Positions 57,517 to 64,000 of a DNA stretch of 64,000 nt are shown here, in pieces. How positions within the stretch are numbered: position 1 is the first letter of the stretch; each line of letters begins with the position of its first letter. Below the pieces are notes generated by a model. That model made no database searches. It worked only from the letters and a program-made list of their open reading frames with translations, and was not told the DNA's origin. This stretch comes from Streptomyces sp. NRRL S-455 (GTDB lineage: Bacteria > Actinomycetota > Actinomycetes > Streptomycetales > Streptomycetaceae). The stretch covers positions 186,001-250,000 of the forward strand of contig NZ_JOCT01000004.1 of NCBI RefSeq assembly GCF_000717875.1, in the 5' to 3' direction. Both the position numbers and the translations under genes were made by a program.

Positions 57517-58290
57517 TCAGCCGCCGAAGCGCCGGTGGCGGGCGGCGTAGTCGCGCATGGCGCGCAGGAAGTCGACCTTGCGGAAGGCCGGCCAGAACAC
57601 GTCACAGAAGTAGTACTCGGAGTGCGCCGTCTGCCAGAGCATGAATCCGGACAGCCGCTGCTCGCCGCTGGTGCGGATCACCAGGTCGGGGTCGGGCTGG
57701 TCACTCGTGTAGAGGTGACGTCCGATCATGTCGGTGTCGACGGCCTCGGCGAGTTCCTCCATCGAGGTGCCCTTGTCCTGGGCTTCGAGCAGCATGGAAC
57801 GCACGGCGTCGGCGATCTCCTGGCGGCCGCCGTAGCCGATGGCGACGTTGACCAGTATCCCGTCGACGTGCGCGGTCGTCTCCTCGGCCTCCTTCAGGAC
57901 CGTCTGCATCCCGGAGGGCAGCAGGTCGGGCGTGCCCACGTGGTGCACACGCCAGCGGCCGTCGGCGGACAGGGTGCGCACGACGTCCTCGATGATGCCT
58001 AGCAGGGGGACGAGCTCCTCCTGAGGGCGGTCGAAGTTGTCCGTGGACAGCAGCCAGAGGGTGACGACCTCGACGTCGGTCTCGGCGCACCAGCCGAGGA
58101 ACTCCTCGATCTTCCCGGCGCCGGCCCGGTGACCGTCGACGGTGCTGGAACCGGCGGCCTTCGCCCAGCGCCGGTTGCCGTCCATGATGACGCCGATGTG
58201 CTTGGGCACCTGAGCGTGGTCCAGGTGGCCTTCCACCCGGCGTGCGTACAGCCTGACCAGCAGGCCACGCAGCTTGTCGCGCAGGTTCAC
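57517..58290 (-). CDS. uppS: cis-prenyl (undecaprenyl-type) diphosphate synthase
   Basis: A 257-residue cis-prenyltransferase making the polyprenyl lipid carrier for cell-wall synthesis. The conserved start is HIGVIMDGNRRWAKAAG (catalytic Asp), followed by TLWLLSTDNFDRPQEEL, NVAIGYGGRQEI and the C-terminal DLVIRTSGEQRLSGFMLWQ. Actinobacteria often have two paralogues of differing chain length; which one this is cannot be told. The N-terminus RLYARRVEGHLD fits the long-chain type. Confidence 0.94.
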   Translation of the reverse strand: MNLRDKLRGLLVRLYARRVEGHLDHAQVPKHIGVIMDGNRRWAKAAGSSTVDGHRAGAGKIEEFLGWCAETDVEVVTLWLLSTDNFDRPQEELVPLLGIIEDVVRTLSADGRWRVHHVGTPDLLPSGMQTVLKEAEETTAHVDGILVNVAIGYGGRQEIADAVRSMLLEAQDKGTSMEELAEAVDTDMIGRHLYTSDQPDPDLVIRTSGEQRLSGFMLWQTAHSEYYFCDVFWPAFRKVDFLRAMRDYAARHRRFGG

Positions 58291-59091
58291 GTGTTCGTCA
58301 GCCCCTCCGTACGGATCGGACAGGCCGCGGCATGCGGCCCGGTCGTGGCCGCGGGCGGTCCCTGCCCGTATGGCGGTCCCCGGAGGCGAAGCCTACCCCT
58401 GCTGCCGCCGTAGGCCGCCAACGGGTGCGGAACGAATGATTCCGGCCGCTGCCACGACGCGCCCCCGGCGCACAAGGAAAACGGGCCGGTCCGTGGGGGG
58501 GAGACGGACCGGCCCGAGGGGGGGTTTCCACCATAACCCTTCGTGAGTGATGCTGCGTGCATCGGCGTGCCACAACTACTCTCCGGAGCCGCCCGGCGAC
58601 GCGGCGGTGTGCACGGAATCCAGCAATCAGGGCTTACCTCCTGACCGAAACATGCCCCGATACGCAGGACATTCCTAGGCACCCAGGTGAGATTCGGGAG
58701 GTTTCACCGACCCATGAACCCGGCTCGGAAACGTTTCGCGCCGCGACCCCCCGACGGGTGACCCGTCCGCGATCGCCCGCTTGACCCGGCACCGCCCCGG
58801 CGAGGAGGCCCTGGCACCGCGCAGCCCCCTCCACTGCGCGGTACCGCTCGCGCAGCTTTGCTCACGCGAATTACCTTCGCTGAATTTACGCGAGTAGACC
58901 GGCGAAGGCGAGCCGCAGGCGATAACGATGTGAAAACCCTCGTCGGGAGATGCGCAAGTGGGGTGAGCAAGACGAGTGACCCACTGGGGCCCGCTCCCGT
59001 GATCCGGCGTGATCCGGGGTGGCATCCTGCGGCGTGCCCGGCCTGCGTGGGGGTATGAAGCGGCAAACGGTTTGATCGGGAGTGGGACCGG
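58291..59091. other. 800-bp intergenic region with a strong hairpin
   Basis: Contains GGGCCGGTCCGT (58483-58494) and ACGGACCGGCCC (58504-58515), a 12-bp perfect stem acting as a terminator. Beyond it the composition drops to a more AT-rich patch around 58860-58930 (GCGAATTACCTTCG, GAATTTACGCGAG), probably the promoter of the DUF192 gene. Short frames on both strands have no recognisable domains, and I call none of them. Confidence 0.5.
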
Positions 59092-59469
59092 ATGGGGCGG
59101 CGGTGGCGGGACGGGTTCGGGGAGTTGGTCGTGCACGGGGGCGGGCGCGGGTCGCCTGTCGTCGTGCCGTTGGAGATCGCCACCTCTTACCGGGCCCGGA
59201 CGAGGGGGCTGTTGGGCCGTGACGCCGTCGACGGGGCCATGCTGCTCTCCCCGGCCGGCAGCGTGCACACGTTCCGTATGCGCATGCCGATCGACGTGGC
59301 CTATCTCGATCGGCGTCTGCGTGTCATCGCGGTGCGCACCATGCCGCCGGGGCGGCTTGGGATGCCTCGGGTGCGGGCCCGGCATGTGGTGGAGGCGATG
59401 GCGGGGGCGATGAGTGAGTGGGGCATGCGGGAAGGAGTGCGTGTGGAGGTCGTGACGGGCAGTGCTTGA
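59092..59469 (+). CDS. DUF192 protein
   Basis: A 125-residue protein with the DUF192 fold: ATSYRARTRGLLGRDAVDGA, then HTFRMRMPIDVAYLDRRLRV and MPPGRLGMPRVRARHVVE. The RTRGLLGR motif and the TFxMxxPIDVxYLD segment are diagnostic. Function is unknown; other members are exported, but no signal peptide is seen here. It marks the end of the recognisable core segment. Confidence 0.8.
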   Translation: MGRRWRDGFGELVVHGGGRGSPVVVPLEIATSYRARTRGLLGRDAVDGAMLLSPAGSVHTFRMRMPIDVAYLDRRLRVIAVRTMPPGRLGMPRVRARHVVEAMAGAMSEWGMREGVRVEVVTGSA

Positions 59470-59512
59470 GAGCCCTCCGCCGGAAACGCCCCAGTCTGTG
59501 CTACGTCTGTGC

Positions 59513-59905
59513 TCAGTCTGTGAAGGGATCTTCCAGCGTCGGGACACACGGAGACAGCAGCGCCTCCGTGTGCCACGTGACCGTGCCCCGGACGAGCCGG
59601 AGCACACGCACCTCGTTCTCATGCCCCGGGTCCTCGTCATCGCGGACGTGGAGGAGCCCGTAGGAACCAGGGGCAATCGCCGCCACATGCTCGAAGAGTT
59701 CGGCGACATCAGGCGACGAGCGGTGATTGGAACAACCGCCGAGGTGGATGAACGGCTCCCCGTTCATCCACCGGAGGTCGAGCAGGTAAGGGCTGGCCAT
59801 CCGGGCGATGCGAAGCCGAAGCTCGTCGACGATCTGCCGAAGACGGGTCTCGTCGTCGTCATCAGCTGGGTTCTCTCGCACCGTGATCCAGCCGTGGTAC
59901 TCCAT
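59513..59905 (-). CDS. Imm7-family immunity protein
   Basis: A 130-residue protein starting MEYHGWITVRENPADDDDET, which matches the Imm7 opening (YEYHGWxxI). It continues WMNGEPFIHLGGCSNHRSS and GSYGLLHVRDDEDPGHENEV. Imm7 proteins neutralise the C-terminal toxin domains of polymorphic toxins. No cognate toxin is adjacent, so it looks like an orphan immunity gene. ATG at 59905 or GTG at 59908 is the start. Confidence 0.72.
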   Translation of the reverse strand: MEYHGWITVRENPADDDDETRLRQIVDELRLRIARMASPYLLDLRWMNGEPFIHLGGCSNHRSSPDVAELFEHVAAIAPGSYGLLHVRDDEDPGHENEVRVLRLVRGTVTWHTEALLSPCVPTLEDPFTD

Positions 59906-60012
59906 CACCCCACGATCCTAGTGAGGTCACCTGCCACGGCCGCCCGCGCAACCGTGCTGATGTGACCAGGATCCTCCGCACGCCGACCTACCCGCGGAGC
60001 GTCTCAGGCCGC

Positions 60013-60405
60013 TCAGCTTCCTGCCGCCTGGTCCTGGGGGTACCAGCGCAGTTCGACCGTGTTGCCGTCCGGGTCCTTGACGTAGACCGACTGCGCCGAG
60101 CCTCGCGCGCCCCAGCGCGGGACGGGCCCCTCGAGTACGTCGAAGGTGCCGGAGTCGATGACTTCCTGCCAGTCGAGGGGATCCACGACCAGACAGATGT
60201 GGTCGACGTTGGACTCGCCCCGCGGGCGGGAGAAGAGGTCGATGACCGTGCTCTCGTCGATGCGCACGGACGGGAAGGGCACCTTGCCTGCCCGCCATTC
60301 CTCAACCCGCTCGGCCGCGAGGCCGAGGGGGCCGGTGTAGAACTCCAGCGCCTTGTCGACGTCGGTCACGTTGAGCACGAGGTGGTCGAAGGCCTTGACT
60401 CGCAT
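60013..60405 (-). CDS. VOC-family (glyoxalase/bleomycin-resistance-like) protein
   Basis: A 130-residue single VOC domain. It starts MRVKAFDHLVLNVTDVDKAL, then EFYTGPLGL. Possible metal ligands are His in FDHLVLNV, His in NVDHICLVVD and Glu in GNTVELRWYP. These are catechol-dioxygenase/glyoxalase-like positions. ATG at 60405 follows GGAG. The substrate cannot be assigned. Confidence 0.85.
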   Translation of the reverse strand: MRVKAFDHLVLNVTDVDKALEFYTGPLGLAAERVEEWRAGKVPFPSVRIDESTVIDLFSRPRGESNVDHICLVVDPLDWQEVIDSGTFDVLEGPVPRWGARGSAQSVYVKDPDGNTVELRWYPQDQAAGS

Positions 60406-60502
60406 GGCAGTTGCTCCAACTCTCTTGACAGGCATGTCAGCACTATCACTCGAACCCCGTCTGCGAGTTCGGTAATCCGCCCATCGAGGTCACGCCCCGC
60501 CC

Positions 60503-60537
60503 CCTGCCCTCGGTCTATGGCACAGCCCGAGGGCAGG
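60503..60537. terminator. terminator of the DUF4232 gene
   Basis: CCTGCCCTCGG and CCGAGGGCAGG (11-bp perfect stem) around a 13-base loop, 9 bp after the stop codon at 60547 on the minus strand. Confidence 0.65.
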
Positions 60538-60546
60538 AGGAGTCGG

Positions 60547-61089
60547 CTACATCCCGATCGGGTTGAGGTAGGTGGCCGGACGAGTGGCGCCGTCCTGCTT
60601 GAGGATCTGGCCGCCGAACGGCCACTTCAGGGTGAAGTGCTCCGTCTCGTTCGGCGGGGTGACGAGGAACTTCGCCGGAACGAACTTCTCCTTCTGCGGC
60701 GTGGACCCGGCCACCGGGAGCAGGTTGATGCTGAAGTCCACCGTGTCCCCCTGCTTCAGGGTCATCTTCACGGGCTTCTTGGCGGACCGGGCCAGCGACC
60801 AGGTGCCGTCGGTCTGCTGAGCACCGACCATGTCGACACCGGCGAAGCCGGACAGGGTGCAGGTGCGGTTGCTCTTGTTCGTGAACCAGATGAACGCCTG
60901 AGTCTGCTTCTCCGTCTGCTCCATCTCCGGCTTCGCGTCATCCCCCATGGCGAAGCCGGCCTTCAGGTCGGCGGTGTGGCAGCGGGTCGGCTCGGCGGCG
61001 GCGGGAGCGGCCGACGCCGGGATGGCGGTGGCGGCGGTACCGGCGACGACGACGGCGGCAAGGGCCACAGCGGTCAGCTTGCTCTTCAT
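60547..61089 (-). CDS. secreted DUF4232 protein
   Basis: A 180-residue protein with a Sec signal (MKSKLTAVALAAVVVAGTAA, cleavage near ASA-A). The mature part carries the DUF4232 pattern: PTRCHTADLKAGFAM, AFIWFTNKSNRTCTLSGFAG and the PATYLNPIGM end. The two cysteines are likely disulfide-linked. It is a common extracellular family in Streptomyces with unknown role. Confidence 0.83.
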   Translation of the reverse strand: MKSKLTAVALAAVVVAGTAATAIPASAAPAAAEPTRCHTADLKAGFAMGDDAKPEMEQTEKQTQAFIWFTNKSNRTCTLSGFAGVDMVGAQQTDGTWSLARSAKKPVKMTLKQGDTVDFSINLLPVAGSTPQKEKFVPAKFLVTPPNETEHFTLKWPFGGQILKQDGATRPATYLNPIGM

Positions 61090-61275
61090 GATGTTTCGTT
61101 CCCCCTCGGATACGAATCGGCGCGCGAGGTCAGTGCGCGCCTGCGCATCTGAAGATGTGCGATGCCCGAGGTAGGTTCCATGCTCCGCGAGGCCGGCCGC
61201 GCGCGTTTCGGCCGAAGCGCGGGCGAGCCCCTCGGCACATCGAATGGCTGAATGGATTACGGCAGCCGCGCCCGT

Positions 61276-61815
61276 TCAGGGCGCGCCCTCCAGTTCGACG
61301 ATGGGACGGTCGCTGGTGACGGCCACCATGACCAGCGGGGCGTCACCGTCACTGTGGCCGACGGATACTCCGGCCCACCGGCCGGGAGCCCGGCCTTCCT
61401 CCCCGGCCTGCACAGGACCCCACACCGTCAGGTCACCGTAGGCGTCGCTGTCGCACAGGGCCTGGAACAGCGGCGGCATGGGCTCGCCCGACTGCTTCCG
61501 GAACAGCGGCACATGCATGGCCACTCTCCGGTGAGTCCCCCAACGTCGGTCCAACTCCCTCACGAGGTCCGCCAGGTGGGCTTCGGCGGCCTCCACCTCT
61601 TCGTTCCACTCGGGTTCGTAGAGCCCTGTGAGGCTTCCGCTCTGCCAGAGGGGTGTCATCACAAAGCCTTCTCCCCTGGTCACGGCCCATTCCCCTGTGA
61701 CCGGGTCCTCGTCCTCGACCGTCGGCCCGGATGCGGGTACCGGCTCGGTGACCAGGGTCTCGACATCAGACACGACCCGTCCCAAGTCGAACGTCCCCCC
61801 TCCCCCGGCACTCAC
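61276..61815 (-). CDS. hypothetical protein
   Basis: A 179-residue acidic soluble protein that I do not recognise. Features: VETLVTEPVPASGPT, TGEWAVTRGEGFVMTPLWQS, EAAEAHLADLVRELDRRWG and GRWAGVSVGHSDGDAPLVMV. No signal peptide or membrane helix. Its position among immunity-type genes suggests it could be an immunity or regulatory protein of that segment, which is inference. Start is GTG at 61815, without a strong RBS. Confidence 0.5.
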   Translation of the reverse strand: MSAGGGGTFDLGRVVSDVETLVTEPVPASGPTVEDEDPVTGEWAVTRGEGFVMTPLWQSGSLTGLYEPEWNEEVEAAEAHLADLVRELDRRWGTHRRVAMHVPLFRKQSGEPMPPLFQALCDSDAYGDLTVWGPVQAGEEGRAPGRWAGVSVGHSDGDAPLVMVAVTSDRPIVELEGAP

Positions 61816-61917
61816 AACGCGGCCCGGTTCATGGGGCGGGGCAACGGCTGCAGGGCCCCCGCGGCTTTCAGTCGCACGTTCGCCTGAACGACGTCGTCGA
61901 CCTCACCGCTGGCCGCG

Positions 61918-62289
61918 ATGTCGAGGAGGACTCCGCCACCGCGCATCTCCTTGCGAGCGGCCGTCATGCTGTCGGAGTTCGGCGGCTCAGCCGTGGCCCG
62001 ACGGCAGCTGGAGCACCTGCTGCGCGCATCCGAGCGCGAGGCCGTGACGATACGGGTCATCCCGTTCAAGGCGGGCGGATTTCCAGGGGCAGGGCAGTCC
62101 GTCGTGTACATCGAGTCGACCGTGCCCCAGCTCGACACCGTGGAACTCGACAGCACGCACGGCCCGGAGTTCATCGACTCAGAGCAACAGCTCCGTAAGT
62201 ACCGGGACCAGCTCGACGCAGCGGAGTCCGTGGCACTCGCGCCGGACTCCTCGCGCGACTTCATGCGCACTCTCGCCAACGATCTCTAG
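61918..62289 (+). pseudogene. DUF5753 C-terminal part of an XRE regulator, N-terminal HTH missing
   Basis: Encodes RQLEHLLRASEREAVTIRVI, PFKAGGFPGAGQSVVYIEST and LDTVELDSTHGPEF, then a C-terminal SRDFMRTLANDL. This is the DUF5753 (Scr1-type) domain that normally follows an HTH in about 280-residue proteins. The HTH is not found upstream on this strand; that space is occupied by the opposite-strand hypothetical gene. A DUF397 gene follows directly, as usual for this pair. Confidence 0.7.
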
Positions 62290-62301
62290 GAGTTGTCCGA
62301 C

Positions 62302-62493
62302 GTGCCCACCATCACCTGGGAAGACCCGTTCTGCGGAGAAGGAGCCAACTGCTTCCGTATAGGCACCGACAGAGAAGGCAACGCCTATATCGCCATCGCC
62401 GGGCAGGAGGAGCACCATCTGACCGACAGCCGAGATGCCCTCCGGGCGCTCATCCGGGATATCAAGGCGGGCAAGGCCGACCATCTGCTGTAG
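62302..62493 (+). CDS. small DUF397-like protein
   Basis: A 63-residue protein from GTG at 62302, after AGGAG. It reads TWEDPFCGEGANCFRIGTDR, then YIAIAGQ and LRALIRDIKAGKADHLL. This resembles the DUF397 partners that accompany XRE/DUF5753 regulators and act in development or antitoxin-like roles in Streptomyces. It is 12 bp after the truncated regulator. Confidence 0.65.
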   Translation: MPTITWEDPFCGEGANCFRIGTDREGNAYIAIAGQEEHHLTDSRDALRALIRDIKAGKADHLL

Positions 62494-62512
62494 GCCCCCA
62501 CTGCGCGTCGGC

Positions 62513-62814
62513 CTACGCCGCCTCGGTCAGCAGGCGCGTCGCTTCGGCGACGGCGATGTTCCGGTCGATGTAGCGCATGGCAAGGTCCAGCGCCCAGAGG
62601 GCGAAGCAGTCCTCACGCCACAGCAGTTCGAGCATTTCCGGGCCAGAAAGGCGGCGATGCGGGCGGCCCACCGTTCGGCGAACGCCTCGGGGGTCGTGTC
62701 CTCCAAGTCGATGCCCAGTCGCCCACACTCGTGCCGGGCCCAGATCAGACACTCCCGGGTGACCAACCGCGCGTCGAGCATCAGGGGGACGAGACCATCT
62801 CGACTTCCAGCCAC
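62513..62814 (-). pseudogene. frameshifted hypothetical gene
   Basis: Two overlapping frames join into one protein. First comes DGLVPLMLDARLVTRECLIW, then LEDTTPEAFAERWAARIAAF. The second frame continues GPEMLELLWREDCFALWALD, LAMRYIDRNIAVAEATRLL. The break is near 62645 and is fixed by adding one base. The helical, DUF-like protein is not one I can name. It may be real decay or a sequencing error. Confidence 0.55.
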
Positions 62815-62897
62815 GCGGGCTGGTTCTCCGCATCCTCGCTCTTGTACAGGTGGGAGCAGGAGAGGCTACTCGCCCTTTCTTTCAGCTTCCGCGCCTA

Positions 62898-63620
62898 CTA
62901 CCGCTCCGCCTTTCCGTCTCCCAGATCGAAGAGCCTCCCCTGTGCCGCCTCCGCGTTGTCCCAACTCGCCGGACCGCCCGGCTTCACCGACAGGCGCTCC
63001 AGAGCCGCCCTGGCCTCAGGACTCCGCATCGCTCCCAGCAGCTCGATGGCGGAGTCCGCGCCGATGTCCTCGATCACGCAGCGCTCGGCCGTATCCACCG
63101 CCCAGTCGGCGAAACGGCCGGGGTCGGAGTCCAGGGCCAGCCAGCGGAACACCGAGTCGGCGATGTCGTCCCGCAGCCGCGGGATCATGGCGAGTATCGC
63201 CACTTCGACGTGATCAACGACATGCCGCTGAAGCGGGTACAGCATCTCCCGTCCCCGCCACTCGCGCACCAGCTCGTCCACACCGGCCCACGTCACCTGG
63301 CTCGTGCAGGGCATCCTCTCCCCCACCGCCTGGTGGAACTCTTCCCACACGTGCCACAACAGCCCCGGAGGCGGCGGCTGAGGCACGTCCGGCGCCAACT
63401 CCGGGTCCTCCAGCAGCTCGGTCAGCACCTGCCGAGCCTCCGCCACCCGCTCATCGGTGCGAGGCAGGTCCCCGATCCGACCCCAGTCGCCCTCGTCCCA
63501 AGGCTGTGGCAAGGACCGAAGGGTGCGGGGCAGAACGTAGTCACCCTCCGGATCACGCCACCGCGCGACCTGCGGATCCCAACTCTCCTCGGCACTCAGC
63601 TCCGCGTCCGACTCGCTCAT
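62898..63620 (-). CDS. hypothetical helical protein, possible immunity protein
   Basis: A 240-residue acidic, Leu/Ala-rich soluble protein. Segments: VAEARQVLTELLEDPELAPD, GLLWHVWEEFHQAVGERMPC, DHVEVAILAMIPRLRDDIAD and AIELLGAMRSPEARAALERL. The last suggests HEAT-like helical repeats. It lies 46 bp after the end of the partial gene at the window edge on the same strand. That order, large protein C-terminus then small acidic protein, is typical of toxin-immunity pairs. The function is inferred from context only. Confidence 0.55.
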   Translation of the reverse strand: MSESDAELSAEESWDPQVARWRDPEGDYVLPRTLRSLPQPWDEGDWGRIGDLPRTDERVAEARQVLTELLEDPELAPDVPQPPPPGLLWHVWEEFHQAVGERMPCTSQVTWAGVDELVREWRGREMLYPLQRHVVDHVEVAILAMIPRLRDDIADSVFRWLALDSDPGRFADWAVDTAERCVIEDIGADSAIELLGAMRSPEARAALERLSVKPGGPASWDNAEAAQGRLFDLGDGKAER

Positions 63621-63666
63621 CTCCGCCGTCCTGCCACGTCGCGTGGCTGTCGTCCACTCGTTCGTC

Positions 63667-64000
63667 TCATTCGATGCCCAGGTACGCCTTTGCGCTGTCC
63701 GGGTCCTTCATCTTCGACCAGTCCATCGTGCCGTTCGCCGTCCGCTCATCGACGGCACGTTGCATCCTGCCGAGCTGGTCGGCGGACAGACCCTGGCCCG
63801 CCACCTTCACGTCCACACCGTTCTTGGACATCTCACCGGCCGCCGTCCTGGTGTCCTTCGCCGGCTTGCCGTTCCGGGCGGGCTTGAACTCGCTGAAGAC
63901 CGACGTCCAGCGGTCCGCCGTCTCGATCTCCACGGTGGCCTTGCGGCCCGGCTCCTTGCTCGCCCACTTCTTGAGCCTCTCGACCTGATTGGCGAAGTCC
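63667..64000 (-). CDS. C-terminal end of a protein cut by the window edge, possible toxin
   Basis: About 110 C-terminal residues are visible. They read ERLKKWASKEPGRKATVEIE, ADRWTSVFSEFKPARNGKPA, KDTRTAAGEMSKNGVDVKV and MDWSKMKDPDSAKAYLGIE. They are Lys-rich, basic and without a recognised domain. A basic C-terminal tip followed by an acidic small gene is what polymorphic toxins show, but the family cannot be named from this fragment. Confidence 0.5.
   Translation of the reverse strand, partial: DFANQVERLKKWASKEPGRKATVEIETADRWTSVFSEFKPARNGKPAKDTRTAAGEMSKNGVDVKVAGQGLSADQLGRMQRAVDERTANGTMDWSKMKDPDSAKAYLGIE

Noticed and set aside
58858..59058. Short frame in the uppS-DUF192 gap
   Set aside because: No recognisable motif and a competing frame on the other strand; coding status cannot be supported.

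Overview
The window is very high-GC actinobacterial DNA and almost certainly Streptomyces. Supporting this are a WhiB-family protein, a GAF/SpoIIE/HATPase phosphatase, polyphosphate glucokinase, DUF397/DUF5753-type proteins, frequent GTG starts and ATGA overlaps. The gene order from about 25.5 to 58.3 kb (ychF, ppgK, ispH, xseAB, glpX, wblI-like, both fumarases, fomD-like, SpoIIE phosphatase, PBP1, oxyR-ahpCD, phoH, uppS) is typical conserved Streptomyces core chromosome. No rRNA, tRNA, CRISPR array or intact insertion sequence was seen.

Layout. 0-1.5 kb: NUDIX hydrolase (cut by the edge), SPOR protein, GntR regulator. 1.7-2.4 kb: a small gene graveyard holding a tnpA 3' remnant, a winged-helix remnant and a frameshifted MMPL-like 3' end. 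2.4-17.8 kb: a complete light-regulated isorenieratene-type carotenoid island. It comprises an SDR/DUF2867 gene plus photolyase, crtEIBV (+ strand), crtYTU (- strand), litR, litS, a DUF4397 secreted protein, a sortase remnant and an anti-sigma factor. 17.9-25.1 kb: accessory segment with a PIN-toxin remnant, an SMP-30-like secreted protein, three aldo/keto reductases (one frameshifted), an SDR remnant, an MFS exporter and an XRE regulator. 25.4-58.5 kb: core. 59-64 kb: variable segment with DUF192, Imm7, VOC, DUF4232, a truncated DUF5753 regulator with DUF397, a frameshifted gene and the C-terminus of a large protein that may be a polymorphic toxin.

How parts work together. CrtE makes geranylgeranyl-PP, CrtB phytoene, CrtI lycopene, CrtY beta-carotene and CrtU the aromatic rings. 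CrtT and the Rieske protein CrtV probably tailor the product. The strongest new observation is a shared promoter-like element, GCATCC-N17-GGAAG. It occurs exactly upstream of the SDR/photolyase pair, of crtE and of crtY (opposite strand), with a weaker copy before the DUF4397 gene. I propose it is the promoter recognised by the ECF sigma factor LitS. A perfect 10-bp inverted repeat between litR and litS is the likely LitR operator. Other regulatory signals include a 14-bp motif shared by an XRE gene and an aldo/keto reductase, a 14-bp palindrome before an SPFH/ribbon-helix-helix operon, a PadR operator cluster and a leader hairpin before ahpC.
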